In this document: in pieces, positions 12,101-19,530 of the stretch
Layout: each line of letters starts with the position of its first letter
Numbering within the stretch: position 1 is the first letter of the stretch
Assembly: GCF_000003605.2 (NCBI RefSeq)
Contig: NW_003133845.1
Coordinates: 175,456-198,480, forward strand
Origin: Saccoglossus kowalevskii
Lineage: Eukaryota; Hemichordata; Enteropneusta; Harrimaniidae
Reading direction: 5' to 3'
Length of the DNA stretch: 23,025 nt
Notes under the pieces: model-generated
The model's input: the letters and a program-made list of their open reading frames with translations, nothing else
Told to the model about the DNA's origin: nothing
Database searches by the model: none
Translations under genes and position numbers: made by a program

Positions 12101-15100
12101 AACCAATTTTCAACTTTCACACAATTAACCAATTTTCAACTTTCACACTGATATCTCAAGTACTATTTGTCACATACACAGACAATAGACAGGCCCAATT
12201 AATTGTGGGTTACAATCTGTTCATATTAATTACCTAATTAACATTATAATTCATAATTTTGTGGTTCTAATCACATTTCAATAAAACTTGGTACATAGAT
12301 GATCTGTTATATTGCACAGACCTCATTAGTTTTACACTCAAATCTGTTTATATTAATTTTCTGATTTGCATAATTAGTTTTCAGCTTTTCCATGAATATC
12401 TCAAGTACAAGTAATTTCGAATTATTTTTAATGTGTCTCCAATACTCTCTCAGCACATGGAGTTCTTTCTAAGCTTTCTCTGATTTTATAACATTAAGTT
12501 GTTTTTTTTTCATTTGAAGCATAGATTCATCAAAACCATTGATATAAATTAAACCTGTTCGTGTAATATCTATGCTCAAAATGTTGTTACTACATTGATA
12601 AAATCTATAAAACTAAGTATATTTTTACCAAAAACATTCAAGTGTTCACATACAAATAAAAAAAATCTTGGTGGTGAGCTGATCTGATTTATATCATTGA
12701 TCATATAATTGTTTAATCCATAAATGTTATATTTTTTTTAATGATGAAAAGACCTTGGCTTTTCACATGAACTTTAAGTGTCATTAACAAACTAGAGCTA
12801 CTAAATTCAAACCTTCAAATTCATAAGCTAGATTTCATATTTGTCAGCAGGTTATGGATTGATTTCTGTTTGGCCATTATTAGTCTGTCTGACACATTTT
12901 CTCAACGGTATCTTTTTTTTTTACATGGCTATTTGGTGGGCATATTTTACCCCAGAATGGTGTGAAAATCATGTGTGCAGAACTGTAATTTTAAGTAGCA
13001 AAGAATAGTTCTGTTCAAACCACATGTTGGTCCACTAAAGCACATATGTTTAGGGGGGGGGTAGATTTGTTTGAATTTGTGGCCATTTTGTATGTCAAAA
13101 ATACTGTTATCAGTCATCTTTTCTTAAACTAAATTTATTCAACTTTGTACAAAAGACAATGTATTATTTCCATAGATGCAAATTGTATTTTGCTTTGATC
13201 CTGTTCCAGATGGCTATTTGTCAGATCAAGTACCAGCCTACCCTCTATTTTATTGTATACTTTTCTTGCCATAAATTCTTTTCATATTGAGTTATGTATA
13301 TTATTAAACGGAGAGAAAATTAAGATATATAATAACGATAACCCTTGATTATAATATTTACCTTTGTATCTACATATTATCAGACCTGATTTGTTTGTCT
13401 TAATCAATATTTTCACTGTTTTAATCATTCTGTGAATGCTTAATACTTAACACTTTCCATGGGCAATAAGTGGTGAGGATAATTTTGATAAGCAAAGTTC
13501 AACAACTTAATATTTTAGGTGGTACTGTACGTGGACTGGAATTAACTTATACATGTACAACCCCCCCCCCCCCCTAAATAGCTTGACTCAACTCGCTTGC
13601 TGTATCTGTTTCACACATTTTACATATTTTATTAGTAATGTCTGTTTGTTTTGTTTAAAGGTGCACCGCCACAGTATGCTGGATATGTAGGATATCCTGG
13701 AACACCTGATCCATATGCCAGTCAGACAGGACAAGCTGTTTATGCGAATCAACCTCCACCACCTGGTAACTATGGTAATGCCCCTCCTTCAAGCAAAGAA
13801 AACACTGGTGGCGGTGATTATAGTAGCCACTATGGTGGAGGTACTTATGGTGAGCACAGAGGGGCACACATCACAATTCATTTGCACATGTAGAATGACA
13901 CATGATAGTACCGTAATCGGAATGGTCTACTCAGTTTTATAGTGTCAATCTAACTACCTTTGGAACTTCAAAAAACTCCACACTAGAACTTTATGTATCT
14001 ATAAAAGGAAGTCTTTTTTTTGTGTTCTTACTTGTATCTTCATATTCATCTTGTCTACAATCTATAAAATCTAAATTTATGATATTTGTGGATTTGCAAT
14101 TTTGTTTAGGCTATTTAGAGGACAGACAGTGTTTGGGATTTTCTTGTTTCTGTAGTATATTGCTTGTTCTTGTTAGATATACTCTACTTTCACTTCTTGT
14201 ATGGTAATCATGCCAGAGAGAAGCCTTCTAATTCTCACAGAAGAAACTCTGCACCACAACCATCATTATAGTTAGTGAACACTAAAGCAAAATTGGAAAT
14301 GTCTGAAATAAAAAATATTTTTGTAGAGGTGTGTTACGTGTTTGGACCTTTTTTCAGAACAGGGCGTTTAGGTATTTTGCAAGTTTGAAACTTAACACTT
14401 TGCATTCCGTTGCATCAAACAAGTCATACTGTTAACAAAATAATTACCTCAAATTTATTTATTATTATTGACATGCTTGGTAGTCATTGTATAATGCTAG
14501 TTTCATAACTGGTCATCCCTAGGTATATGGTTTGGTTCATGCTGTTAGTACAATGTTCATTTATTGCTTGATTCTTCACTTTCTGTAGGAGGATGTCAAT
14601 AGTATGCATGTATATTGATTTTTAATTATCCTCAGTGTTTCTTGAGCATATCTTCTGACTGCATTTTTTTGATCACAAACAAACATATTTTTTCTTCTTT
14701 CCAATTTTTCTCTCTCATTCTTGCGTCCAGAAGTTTACAACAGTATGCAAACAGAACAATCAGGTAATATTTTATTGACACTGGGGAAAAAAAACTGCTA
14801 CTGAGCAGTTTCATTTATAACATCTGTGTCACAACATTTTTGCATGTCTTCTGTTGTGAAAAAAAGCTTTGAGCAAGTTTTTTTCTCCTGCTTTCATAAA
14901 ACAGCATGTTTCACAGGAAATGGCTGCCCTGTGAGTATTTGGTCTTCAGTTTGGAATTGCATTTCTCACATTAGACATTAATATTTGACAATACAGTATA
15001 TACCTGTCTGCTAAATCTAGCTTTGGATGATAAAACTCTGGGTACTACGTAAAATCTGTATTAGAAGCTGCATCCCAAATAGAAGCTGCACCCATTCTTT

Positions 15101-18100
15101 TTGAACAATTGACACCCAAAAATTCACCATTTCTCATATATGTAGATGCTCTAATAGAAGCCGCATCCCCTCTGTTGCATTGTACCATTTTAATAGAAGC
15201 CGCGGCTTTTAATACAGATTTTACAGTACCTGTTGTTTTTACCTATCTATCATGGGAATAGTAAGTTATTGATGTGTTGTAGGTTCAATGGGGAGCTATG
15301 CACAGGAAGCATCTGGTTATGGTCCACAGCGAGTAGCATTTAGTAATGGATATACAACAGCTGTCACTGCTGCTCCACCTGGTGAGTAAGCTGATTTGTA
15401 ATCCATCAGCATGTGAAAAATTATTGTTGAATCATCGCTCCTTTATGTAAAGTTAAGTCAGTTTGAAAAAGCTTGCTTGTGGCACTAGGTGGGTAAACTT
15501 GGCTGCTAAATAAACCAACTTGTAATACTTTTTGTATTTTTCCTGCACTTGTTGGCCTGAATTAGTAAGGCCGGGTTATTGCTTCTGAGCTCATAGAGCT
15601 TTTCTCTATTTTGTATGTGCATGATTTGCAATTTAATACACCATATGTGTAAATTTTTTAAAAGCATGTATGTGTTTATTTCAACAAGGGTACATGTATG
15701 TTAAGATTTATGTATCAGTTGTCAACAAGCATGTGCATTTCATTACATATGTTAGAATTCATGTTTTATTTATGTGATTGGAAGGGTAAGGGTAAGTATC
15801 TACATGGACATCACACTCTACACTAATTCTTTCCCCTTGTATACATGTGTTGTTTAGATTCTGTGTAATGAATGACAAAGTATTTTTGAAATGATCCTGT
15901 ATGCCAATTTATAGTGATAACAAAGCTGTGCTGCGGCTGCTGCTTTTGCAAGGTTAATTTGAAGCATGCAAGTTTCGGATATTTTTAAGTATACTTTGTC
16001 ATTTTGACTTGCATGCTAATATTACCCATGTGTGGCATTTTTGTAATAGTTCAGTAAGTCTAATTCACTAAAAAGATTTGGAAAATATATATTATCGATT
16101 TCGGCCATTATTAATTTCTTCATCACTGCCAGCCAATCTGCAGATGCATGTTATTTCATGAAAATAAATTAGAATTTAATTTCAAAAAAACTGTCAGTTA
16201 TTATCTGAGGCATCGTCTCAACATGTCAAGGTCTTCCAAATTACTAAATATAGAATCTTGTCTTCTCTCTTTTAACTTTTTTGTCCAATATTGTAGATGC
16301 TACCAATTTCTAGTGGAATTTTTGTACCTCCAGTTCAAGGCAAGAAATTTCTCCTGTTTCTCAATATTAACTTTTCTACTATAGCCAATAAATATACACA
16401 GGGTTTGATAGGAGAACAATTTGCATCTAAGCATGTGTCTGGTAGTGATGAAAAGATGGTGCCAAACACCAATGAAAAGACATTCTGTGTACATGTAGTG
16501 GGTAATATTAGATATCTTTTACTAATTTCTCTGCCTTCATAATATCTTGTTATTTGACATACACTTCTCACAATTTGTTATCCCTTACATTATTGGCATA
16601 TAATAAGTGTGTCATAGTTGTATTGATATGGTGACCCCTCTTTGTGGTTATTGTTGGTTTGGAGAGATTCATTCAAAAATGCCATTTTTGGAACCAGTTT
16701 GTTACTTGGTGTTTACTTTGAAATGATACTTTAGATTAATTGGTATTTTTGCACAATTCTAGTACATGCAGATTGTGGTAGTATGAATAATATGTGAATA
16801 TTTAAATATTCACCTTTATAAAAATAACTACAAAACTTTCGAATCTTTGCTTAGTTGAAACACAATTCATTGACATTAAACCGAAACAATTCTATAAAGG
16901 GACCCCCATGAGCAGCTGATCTAATATGTACTCATTAAAATGGTTCTAAATGAAAAAAGAATGAAGGTGAGGCAAGCATTCAGATGCGATGAAAACATTT
17001 ACCGGTAGTATATACCGTTATATCCTACAAGTTAGCACATGTTCAATTCCTAAAATTATGGTTGGGTAATTACATGTTCTGAAATATCCTTACAATCGTA
17101 AACATTCGTAGAACCCTGTAAACTGCCATATGACTGAAGGGAAAGTGACGTTTACAAGTTTTATACCCACTAAATTGAGGGTCATAATGCACACTGACAA
17201 TGAAAAATGACACCATGACACACTGGCCTTAATTTACATAAATACTATAAAGCTTTGCCATTTCACTAATGATGGAATAACTTGAATTTATATTGATGAA
17301 CCAAACATCCCCCATTAGCTCAAACATTGATAGGCTCAAACATTGTTCGTTCAGAAGTTTACAATATCGGTTTACAAAATTTGTGATAAAATGTTGCTTA
17401 ACAAGTTTTGTAGGATTTACAATTATAGCAGTTTACAGCCAGAATAAAAGATCAAGAGTGGTATAAGCTTAATAATCATAGAATACCAATACACAAAATG
17501 GAACAGTATCATTTTCAAATGCATTATATTTTTAATCCACCATGAGGTATTCTTGAAATGATCAATTTTCTGAACTTATTTCAAATTTGTTCAGTCCTAA
17601 CAGGTAGAAAAAACTATAGCAAAAATCTAGCTTACTATTTCACGGTAACGCGAAAATGTCATAATTGTACATTGTTGTCTGTTAGATGTATTGTTTTTGT
17701 ATGTAACAAAAAGAAATTTAAGCTATACTAGTATTCTTTACACACATCTCTTCAGACACTTGCATCTTTAACAATATGGGAGCTGTTTAAGTTATTTCTC
17801 AAAATGACTACCTATGTTTTGATGAATGTTCTAATGTCATCAGTTAATTCATTAGCAGTTTTAATATACGAGTTGTCTATATGCAAAATTATTGCATTGA
17901 CACTATACAATATTGTTGTAATAAACAATCTTTAAATATTATATTTTCCAGGTGGTAGTTATGGTACAACACCACCACAGGGTGCTTATCCACCACGGAG
18001 CGAGACACCGCAGCTACCAACACCACAACCACCAACACCACAACCGCAGTATGCTGCTGCTGCAGCAGCGGCAGCGGCGGCTGCTGCAGCAGCCAACTAT

Positions 18101-18160
18101 GGACGTGGCACTGTTGCAAATCACTTGTCAGTTCCATCATTTCATCCATACCGAAGATAG
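1..18160 (+). CDS. DAZAP1: DAZAP1-like two-RRM RNA-binding protein (spliced, 5'-partial, 11 exons)
   Basis: This is an orthologue of DAZ-associated protein 1, an hnRNP-like nucleocytoplasmic protein that binds RNA and acts in splicing, translation and germ-cell mRNA control (family knowledge). Joined exons give 475 residues from the window edge. Residues 12-19 are RRM1 RNP1 (RGFGFVKF); [14 protein letters not shown] at 36-49 is the DAZAP1 inter-RRM linker. RRM2 has RNP2 VFIGGI at 68-73 and RNP1 RGFGFLSF at 107-114, ending in [10 protein letters not shown] at 136-145. Residues 146-475 are Pro/Gly/Tyr/Gln-rich and disordered, with 14 alanines at 441-454 and a final FHPYRR that matches the vertebrate DAZAP1 C-terminus. 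Every junction keeps frame and there is no internal stop. Human DAZAP1 has 407 residues, so this tail is longer. The start codon and most of RRM1 lie left of the window. Musashi is the main alternative, but the linker and C-terminus favour DAZAP1. Confidence 0.93.
182..390. repeat. Degenerate copy of the TACTGTAAAA MITE-like element
   Basis: It starts TACTGTA and shares TTTGCTGGGTTTTATTTT, GCTTATTT and CCTAGTGAATATG-like blocks with the better copy at 3742-3906. The right end, near CTACAGTG at 382-389, is decayed, so the boundary is approximate. Confidence 0.4.
1037..1082. repeat. Inverted repeat, 14-bp perfect arms
   Basis: TCATTGTTCATTTA at 1037-1050 is the exact reverse complement of TAAATGAACAATGA at 1069-1082. 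The loop is 18 bases and T-rich. It lies deep in intron 1 with no obvious role. Confidence 0.7.
3560..3712 (+). CDS. DAZAP1: DAZAP1 exon B: inter-RRM linker and start of RRM2
   Basis: The acceptor is TTTTCTAG at 3552-3559. The 51 codons begin IDPKPCTPR, the linker that follows RRM1 in DAZAP1. A short Gln-rich spacer follows, then [12 protein letters not shown] (RNP2) and the first helix of RRM2, ending in FSQFGQ. The donor GTGTGT at 3713 is weak but phase 0, and the next exon (VTEFIMMYD) continues the fold exactly. Confidence 0.93.
3713..4803 (+). other. DAZAP1 intron 2
   Basis: A phase 0 intron of 1.1 kb with weak donor GTGTGT and acceptor TTTCTAG. Its first 200 bases carry a MITE-like element. 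A partial hairpin (ATTGATAT...ATATCAAT) is visible around 4695-4755. Nothing else is recognised. Confidence 0.85.
3742..3906. mobile_element. MITE-like element with TACTGTAAAA terminal inverted repeats
   Basis: The ends are TACTGTAAAA at 3742-3751 and TTTTACAGTA at 3897-3906, a perfect 10-bp inverted pair. The outer 40 bases on each side remain roughly three-quarters complementary. An internal inverted block (CTGGGTTTTAATTT against AAATTAAAACCCAG) makes the element strongly foldback. The outer TA may be a TA target duplication. There is no coding capacity. It starts only 29 bases after a DAZAP1 splice donor. Confidence 0.75.
4804..4852 (+). CDS. DAZAP1: DAZAP1 exon C: RRM2 second beta strand and loop
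   Basis: A 49-nt exon after TTTCTAG. It encodes [16 protein letters not shown] plus the first base of a glycine codon, matching DAZAP1 VTEVVMIYDAEKQRPRG. The donor is GTACTG at 4853, phase 1. It is too short for a simple ORF search and was found by homology and splice signals. Confidence 0.9.
4853..6150 (+). other. DAZAP1 intron 3
   Basis: A phase 1 intron of 1.3 kb. It is AT-rich with no recognised repeat or exon. Overlapping open frames on both strands around 5733-6086 have no recognisable homology. Confidence 0.82.
6151..6233 (+). CDS. DAZAP1: DAZAP1 exon D: RRM2 RNP1 and second helix
   Basis: An 83-nt exon. The acceptor is GATGAATAG at 6142-6150 and the first two bases complete the split glycine codon. 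It encodes GFGFLSF (RNP1), [10 protein letters not shown], then [11 protein letters not shown]. The fold continues directly into [10 protein letters not shown] of exon [11 protein letters not shown] is the form I associate with Musashi rather than vertebrate DAZAP1, which has EDEQSVDQAV here. The donor GTGTAG at 6234 is phase 0. Confidence 0.92.
6364..6390. repeat. Tight hairpin, 12-bp perfect stem
   Basis: AAAAATGTAAAC at 6364-6375 and GTTTACATTTTT at 6379-6390 are exact reverse complements separated by TAT. It sits between the exon D donor and the candidate 42-nt exon. Confidence 0.7.
6494..6535 (+). other. Candidate 42-nt cassette exon in RRM2
   Basis: A pyrimidine-rich tract and TTCCAG precede a GC-rich 42-nt island inside an AT-rich intron, followed by GTCTCA. 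In the required phase 0 it reads [14 protein letters not shown] without a stop, so inclusion would add 14 residues before [10 protein letters not shown]. The donor is weak and no homology is recognised. Confidence 0.3.
7152..7163. repeat. G12 homopolymer
   Basis: This is an uninterrupted run of 12 G in an AT-rich intron. It is prone to length error in sequencing. Confidence 0.9.
7578..7589 (+). other. Candidate 12-nt microexon in RRM2
   Basis: A strong acceptor (TTTGTTTTTTTCTTTATAG) and a strong donor (GAG|GTAAGA) flank CCTTGCTGTGAG. It would add PCCE in frame. Chance, a decoy or a recursive splice site are alternatives. Confidence 0.3.
8321..8555 (+). CDS. DAZAP1: DAZAP1 exon E: last RRM2 strand and start of disordered tail
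   Basis: The acceptor is TTTCATCTCAG, ending at 8320. The exon opens with [10 protein letters not shown], the last strand of RRM2 and its conserved extension. It then runs into low-complexity [14 protein letters not shown] and [14 protein letters not shown]. The upstream frame also looks open (from about 8276), but this is intron read-through. The donor GTAGTG at 8556 is phase 1 after the G of a glycine/alanine codon. Confidence 0.92.
8556..9004 (+). other. DAZAP1 intron 5
   Basis: A phase 1 intron of 449 bp, GTAGTG...TTGCAG. Opposed open frames at 8753-9014 are not recognised. Nothing else is seen. Confidence 0.85.
9005..9214 (+). CDS. DAZAP1: DAZAP1 exon F: Pro/Gly/Tyr-rich tail
   Basis: The acceptor is TTTCCTATTGCAG, ending at 9004. 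The 210-nt exon is phase 1 at both ends, so it can be skipped in frame. It encodes repeats such as [19 protein letters not shown] and ends [11 protein letters not shown]. The donor GTAAGT at 9215 is consensus. The composition is typical of hnRNP-type prion-like tails. Confidence 0.9.
9493..9540 (+). CDS. DAZAP1: DAZAP1 exon G: 48-nt charged segment of the tail
   Basis: The acceptor is GATTATAG, ending at 9492. The exon is 48 nt and phase 1 at both ends, encoding [16 protein letters not shown]. It is the most charged and hydrophilic stretch of the tail and an obvious candidate for alternative use. The donor is GTAATC at 9541. Support comes from frame, splice sites and the compatible junctions with exons F and H. 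Confidence 0.8.
10474..10520. repeat. Hairpin with 11-bp perfect outer stem
   Basis: TTCAGACCTAC at 10474-10484 pairs exactly with GTAGGTCTGAA at 10510-10520. An inner TACAA/TTGTA pair extends the stem, leaving a GGTCAA bulge on one side. Confidence 0.7.
11038..11158. repeat. Two diverged copies of a palindromic AAGATGGC repeat
   Basis: The first copy, starting CAAGATGGCGGACTGACAGCC, recurs about 95 bases later as AAAGATGGCCGACTGGTGGCC. The second contains a perfect inverted pair, AAGATGGCC at 11134-11142 and GGCCATCTT at 11150-11158. AAGATGGCGG resembles a YY1 site, but in this setting it reads as a dispersed repeat. Confidence 0.6.
11768..12027 (+). mobile_element. tRNA-derived SINE
   Basis: The head carries Pol III promoter boxes: box A-like TAGCATAGTAG at 11776-11786 and box B-like AGTTCAAATAC at 11820-11830, spaced as in a tRNA. 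The stretch between them, GCATCAGACTCATGATC, resembles the anticodon arm of elongator tRNA-Met (CAT). An unrelated body follows, then a short hairpin (CCTGG...CCAGG near 11990) and an AT-rich tail ATTAAATTAAATAAAT. Target duplications were not identified, so the ends are approximate. Confidence 0.65.
12060..12430. repeat. Degenerate tandem repeat, about 130-150-bp units
   Basis: Three diverged units share a TATTAA(T/C)...TTTGCATAATTA...TTTTCA(A/G)CTTT...ATATCTCAAGTAC core, near 12061, 12211 and 12341. Inside is an exact 26-bp doublet at 12097-12122 and 12123-12148, beginning AATTAACCAATTTTCAACTT. Confidence 0.65.
13053..13061. repeat. G9 homopolymer
   Basis: A run of nine G in an otherwise AT-rich intron. 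Confidence 0.9.
13561..13574. repeat. C14 homopolymer
   Basis: A run of 14 C starting 100 bases upstream of the exon H acceptor. It may be length-polymorphic, and the true length is uncertain in an assembly. Confidence 0.9.
13661..13849 (+). CDS. DAZAP1: DAZAP1 exon H: Tyr/Gly/Pro-rich tail
   Basis: The acceptor is TTGTTTAAAG, ending at 13660. The 189-nt exon is phase 1 at both ends and encodes [39 protein letters not shown] and [15 protein letters not shown]. The chosen donor is GTGAGC at 13850. Two internal GGT glycine codons (at 13766 GTAAC and 13775 GTAATG) are also donor-like and phase 1, so shorter in-frame forms are possible. Confidence 0.9.
13850..14730 (+). other. DAZAP1 intron 8
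   Basis: A phase 1 intron of 881 bp, GTGAGC...GTCCAG. It ends with a long pyrimidine tract before the microexon. No repeat or exon is recognised. Confidence 0.82.
14731..14763 (+). CDS. DAZAP1: DAZAP1 exon I: 33-nt microexon
   Basis: The acceptor is CTTGCGTCCAG after a long pyrimidine tract; the donor is GTAATA at 14764. The 33 nt are phase 1 at both ends and encode [11 protein letters not shown]. This is too short for ORF finders. Skipping or including it leaves the frame unchanged. It is supported by strong splice sites and phase fit rather than recognised homology. Confidence 0.75.
14764..15282 (+). other. DAZAP1 intron 9
   Basis: A phase 1 intron of 519 bp. More than a third of it is the MITE-like element listed separately, which ends close to the acceptor. 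Confidence 0.82.
15041..15230. mobile_element. MITE-like element with long TIRs and internal GAAGC(C/T)GC repeats
   Basis: GGTACTACGTAAAATCTGTA at the left mirrors TACAGATTTTACAGTACC at the right; after reverse complementing, the arms agree over about 28 bases with few changes. Inside are four direct copies of (T)AGAAGC(C/T)GC, at about 15062, 15080, 15154 and 15193, three of them followed by A(T/C)CCC. There is no coding capacity. The right end, TTTTACAGTA, is identical to that of the element at 3742-3906. Confidence 0.75.
15283..15381 (+). CDS. DAZAP1: DAZAP1 exon J: tail segment
   Basis: The acceptor is GTGTTGTAG, ending at 15282. The 99-nt exon is phase 1 at both ends and encodes [20 protein letters not shown] followed by [13 protein letters not shown]. 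The donor GTGAGT at 15382 is consensus. The Gly/Tyr/Ser/Gln-rich composition matches neighbouring tail exons. A MITE-like repeat ends about 53 bases upstream of this exon. Confidence 0.88.
16794..16813. repeat. 20-bp perfect palindrome
   Basis: GTGAATATTTAAATATTCAC reads the same on both strands. It is AT-rich, so partly expected, but its length and GTG/CAC ends stand out in intron 10. Confidence 0.75.
17098..17436. repeat. Cluster of GTTTAC/GTAAAC motifs, possible transposon remnant
   Basis: Six copies occur in 340 bases: GTAAAC at 17098 and 17118, and GTTTAC at 17150, 17357, 17370 and 17431. The left pair is inverted relative to the rest, as in subterminal repeats of DNA transposons. Clear terminal repeats were not found. 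Confidence 0.35.
17952..18160 (+). CDS. DAZAP1: DAZAP1 terminal coding exon K: PTPQ repeats, poly-Ala and conserved C-terminus
   Basis: The acceptor is TATTTTCCAG, ending at 17951. The exon encodes [18 protein letters not shown], a [14 protein letters not shown] segment, 14 alanines, NYGRG and finally SFHPYRR before the stop TAG at 18158-18160. Human DAZAP1 ends GFHPYRR, so the C-terminus anchors both the identity and the stop. The terminal motif lies in the region I recall as carrying nuclear-localisation and shuttling signals in DAZAP1 family members. Confidence 0.95.
18053..18094 (+). repeat. Poly-alanine-encoding GCN tract, 14 codons
   Basis: Fourteen successive alanine codons use all four GCN forms, so the run is not one simple triplet expansion. 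It is the most GC-rich spot in the gene and lies 18 codons before the terminal SFHPYRR segment. Confidence 0.95.
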
Positions 18161-19295
18161 ATGTGCTGTTATGTTTGTGTTCCTTTCAAGTCTTGTATAC
18201 AACAAGGTTAGAGGGCTGCTTACAAAACATCACCAAAGGTTGTCATACAAATCCTGTGAGCAAAGAAAACTTTGGGAGAATATGCTCTATGATCTGAGGT
18301 GGTGCCAATCTAGTGGAGTAAAACATACATAAACAGTTTAGCAGAAGAGCTTTACAAGCATGTGATGAAACAAGATGTGAGGAACAAAACACCAGTAGTA
18401 CTATACTTGCTCTATTATAAATGCATAGAAAACCAGTCAAAACTTTCACTGCCACTCGCAGAATTCAAGAAAAGTTGTCTCTTGAAATTAAAGTAGATGA
18501 CTATGCTCGAAGCTCGAAGATGCGTCTAATAGAGCAAATGTGGTTTGTTTTTTAATATACAATTTATTTTTACACCATATAGGTGTACAACTAATGCACA
18601 TGTAATGATAGGTTACCCTTATTTTTAAAAAATGGTTGCTCTGAACGTGTTGTTCAAATTTTATTACCTCTATGTTCAGTCAGCCCGTAGAGCTGGATGG
18701 AGAAAAAACAAGAGAAAAGATGCACTTTGCCACGTTAGAATATTGTACAAGTAGACAATATGGTGCTCGAGTAAGATTCAAGAGATATTGCAAGAAATGT
18801 AGTTTGCCTTTAGTTTGTCGGTTCACTATTAATATCATTCATTCACAAAAAGGGAAAAATGCAATCGTGTGGGGTCAAATACTTTATTCAAATTGTATAT
18901 CTAAACTTTTATTATTTAGTTTGAGAGATTGTTTTTTGTTACTTTGAAGCTGTAATTTACAGGGTTTCACATATTGTAAATATCGGTGCAATTTATTTTA
19001 TTTACCTGATCATGACAAATGTAATATGTATGCTGTACATGTACATAATGAATACATTGTAAATCTGCAACTAAAAAAGTCATAATCAAAACAGATTTAC
19101 CTTGGAAGGTAATATTGAAGTTCACCATTCTGCTGACAGATGTCTGGTGTGTTTCCAAGCATAATATACTTGTATGTAATGTGTCATTATATATCCCAAA
19201 GTTCAACTTTAACAAGTTTGTACAACTTATTTACACAAAAGACAGATGTCTCTTGAATCATGTGCACATATTTTATTCAAAGAACCTTCAGTTGC

Positions 19296-19301
19296 AATAA
19301 A
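19296..19301 (+). promoter_or_regulatory. Candidate proximal poly(A) signal AATAAA
   Basis: This is a canonical hexamer in the inferred DAZAP1 3' UTR. The downstream sequence is only modestly GT-rich, so use would give a shorter alternative 3' end. Confidence 0.45.
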
Positions 19302-19524
19302 ACAAGTGTATAGCATGTAACATCTTACCCTAGCTCACCACCGTTGCAGTTTGGGAAGATATTTTTTGAAACTGATATGCACATATTAGTTTTAAAGTGT
19401 TTCATAGTATCTTAAAATGCAATGATTTAGAATTGTACAAAAAAAACATGTCTATATTATTCCACTTTAACCCAACAGGTGGCAAGTCCTCTATGCTATA
19501 TATTGTACTATACATTGGCAAAAC

Positions 19525-19530
19525 ATTAAA
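19525..19530 (+). promoter_or_regulatory. Candidate distal poly(A) signal ATTAAA
   Basis: This is the common variant hexamer. It is followed within 20-40 nt by a T-rich stretch containing TTTGTTTTGTCC, which fits a cleavage and polyadenylation site. Confidence 0.5.

Larger units (their letters stand above)
9541..13660 (+). other. DAZAP1 intron 7 (4.1 kb, repeat-rich)
   Basis: This is the largest intron and is phase 1. About 9830-11400 has a different texture from its flanks, with more CpG and many short inverted repeats, so it looks like accumulated transposon debris. A tRNA-derived SINE, a degenerate tandem repeat and G/C homopolymers follow. No exon is recognised. Confidence 0.8.
15382..17951 (+). 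other. DAZAP1 intron 10 (2.6 kb)
   Basis: A phase 1 intron, GTGAGT...TTCCAG. It contains a 20-bp perfect palindrome at 16794-16813 and a cluster of GTTTAC/GTAAAC motifs at 17098-17436. Overlapping open frames at 16148-16571 are unrecognised and contain no usable phase-1 exon. Confidence 0.82.

Noticed and set aside
16297-16542. Open frames around 16148-16571 as an extra DAZAP1 exon
   Set aside because: No GT-AG pair gives a phase 1 to phase 1 exon without a stop, and the composition is unlike the Gly/Pro/Tyr-rich tail.
17889-18149. Minus-strand 86-codon frame and plus-strand 126-codon frame over the last exon
   Set aside because: Both are shadows of the low-complexity coding exon K in other frames; only the frame ending SFHPYRR fits DAZAP1.
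18672-18947. 91-codon open frame after the DAZAP1 stop
   Set aside because: It lies in the inferred 3' UTR, has no recognised domain, and no splice signal joins it to the coding exons.
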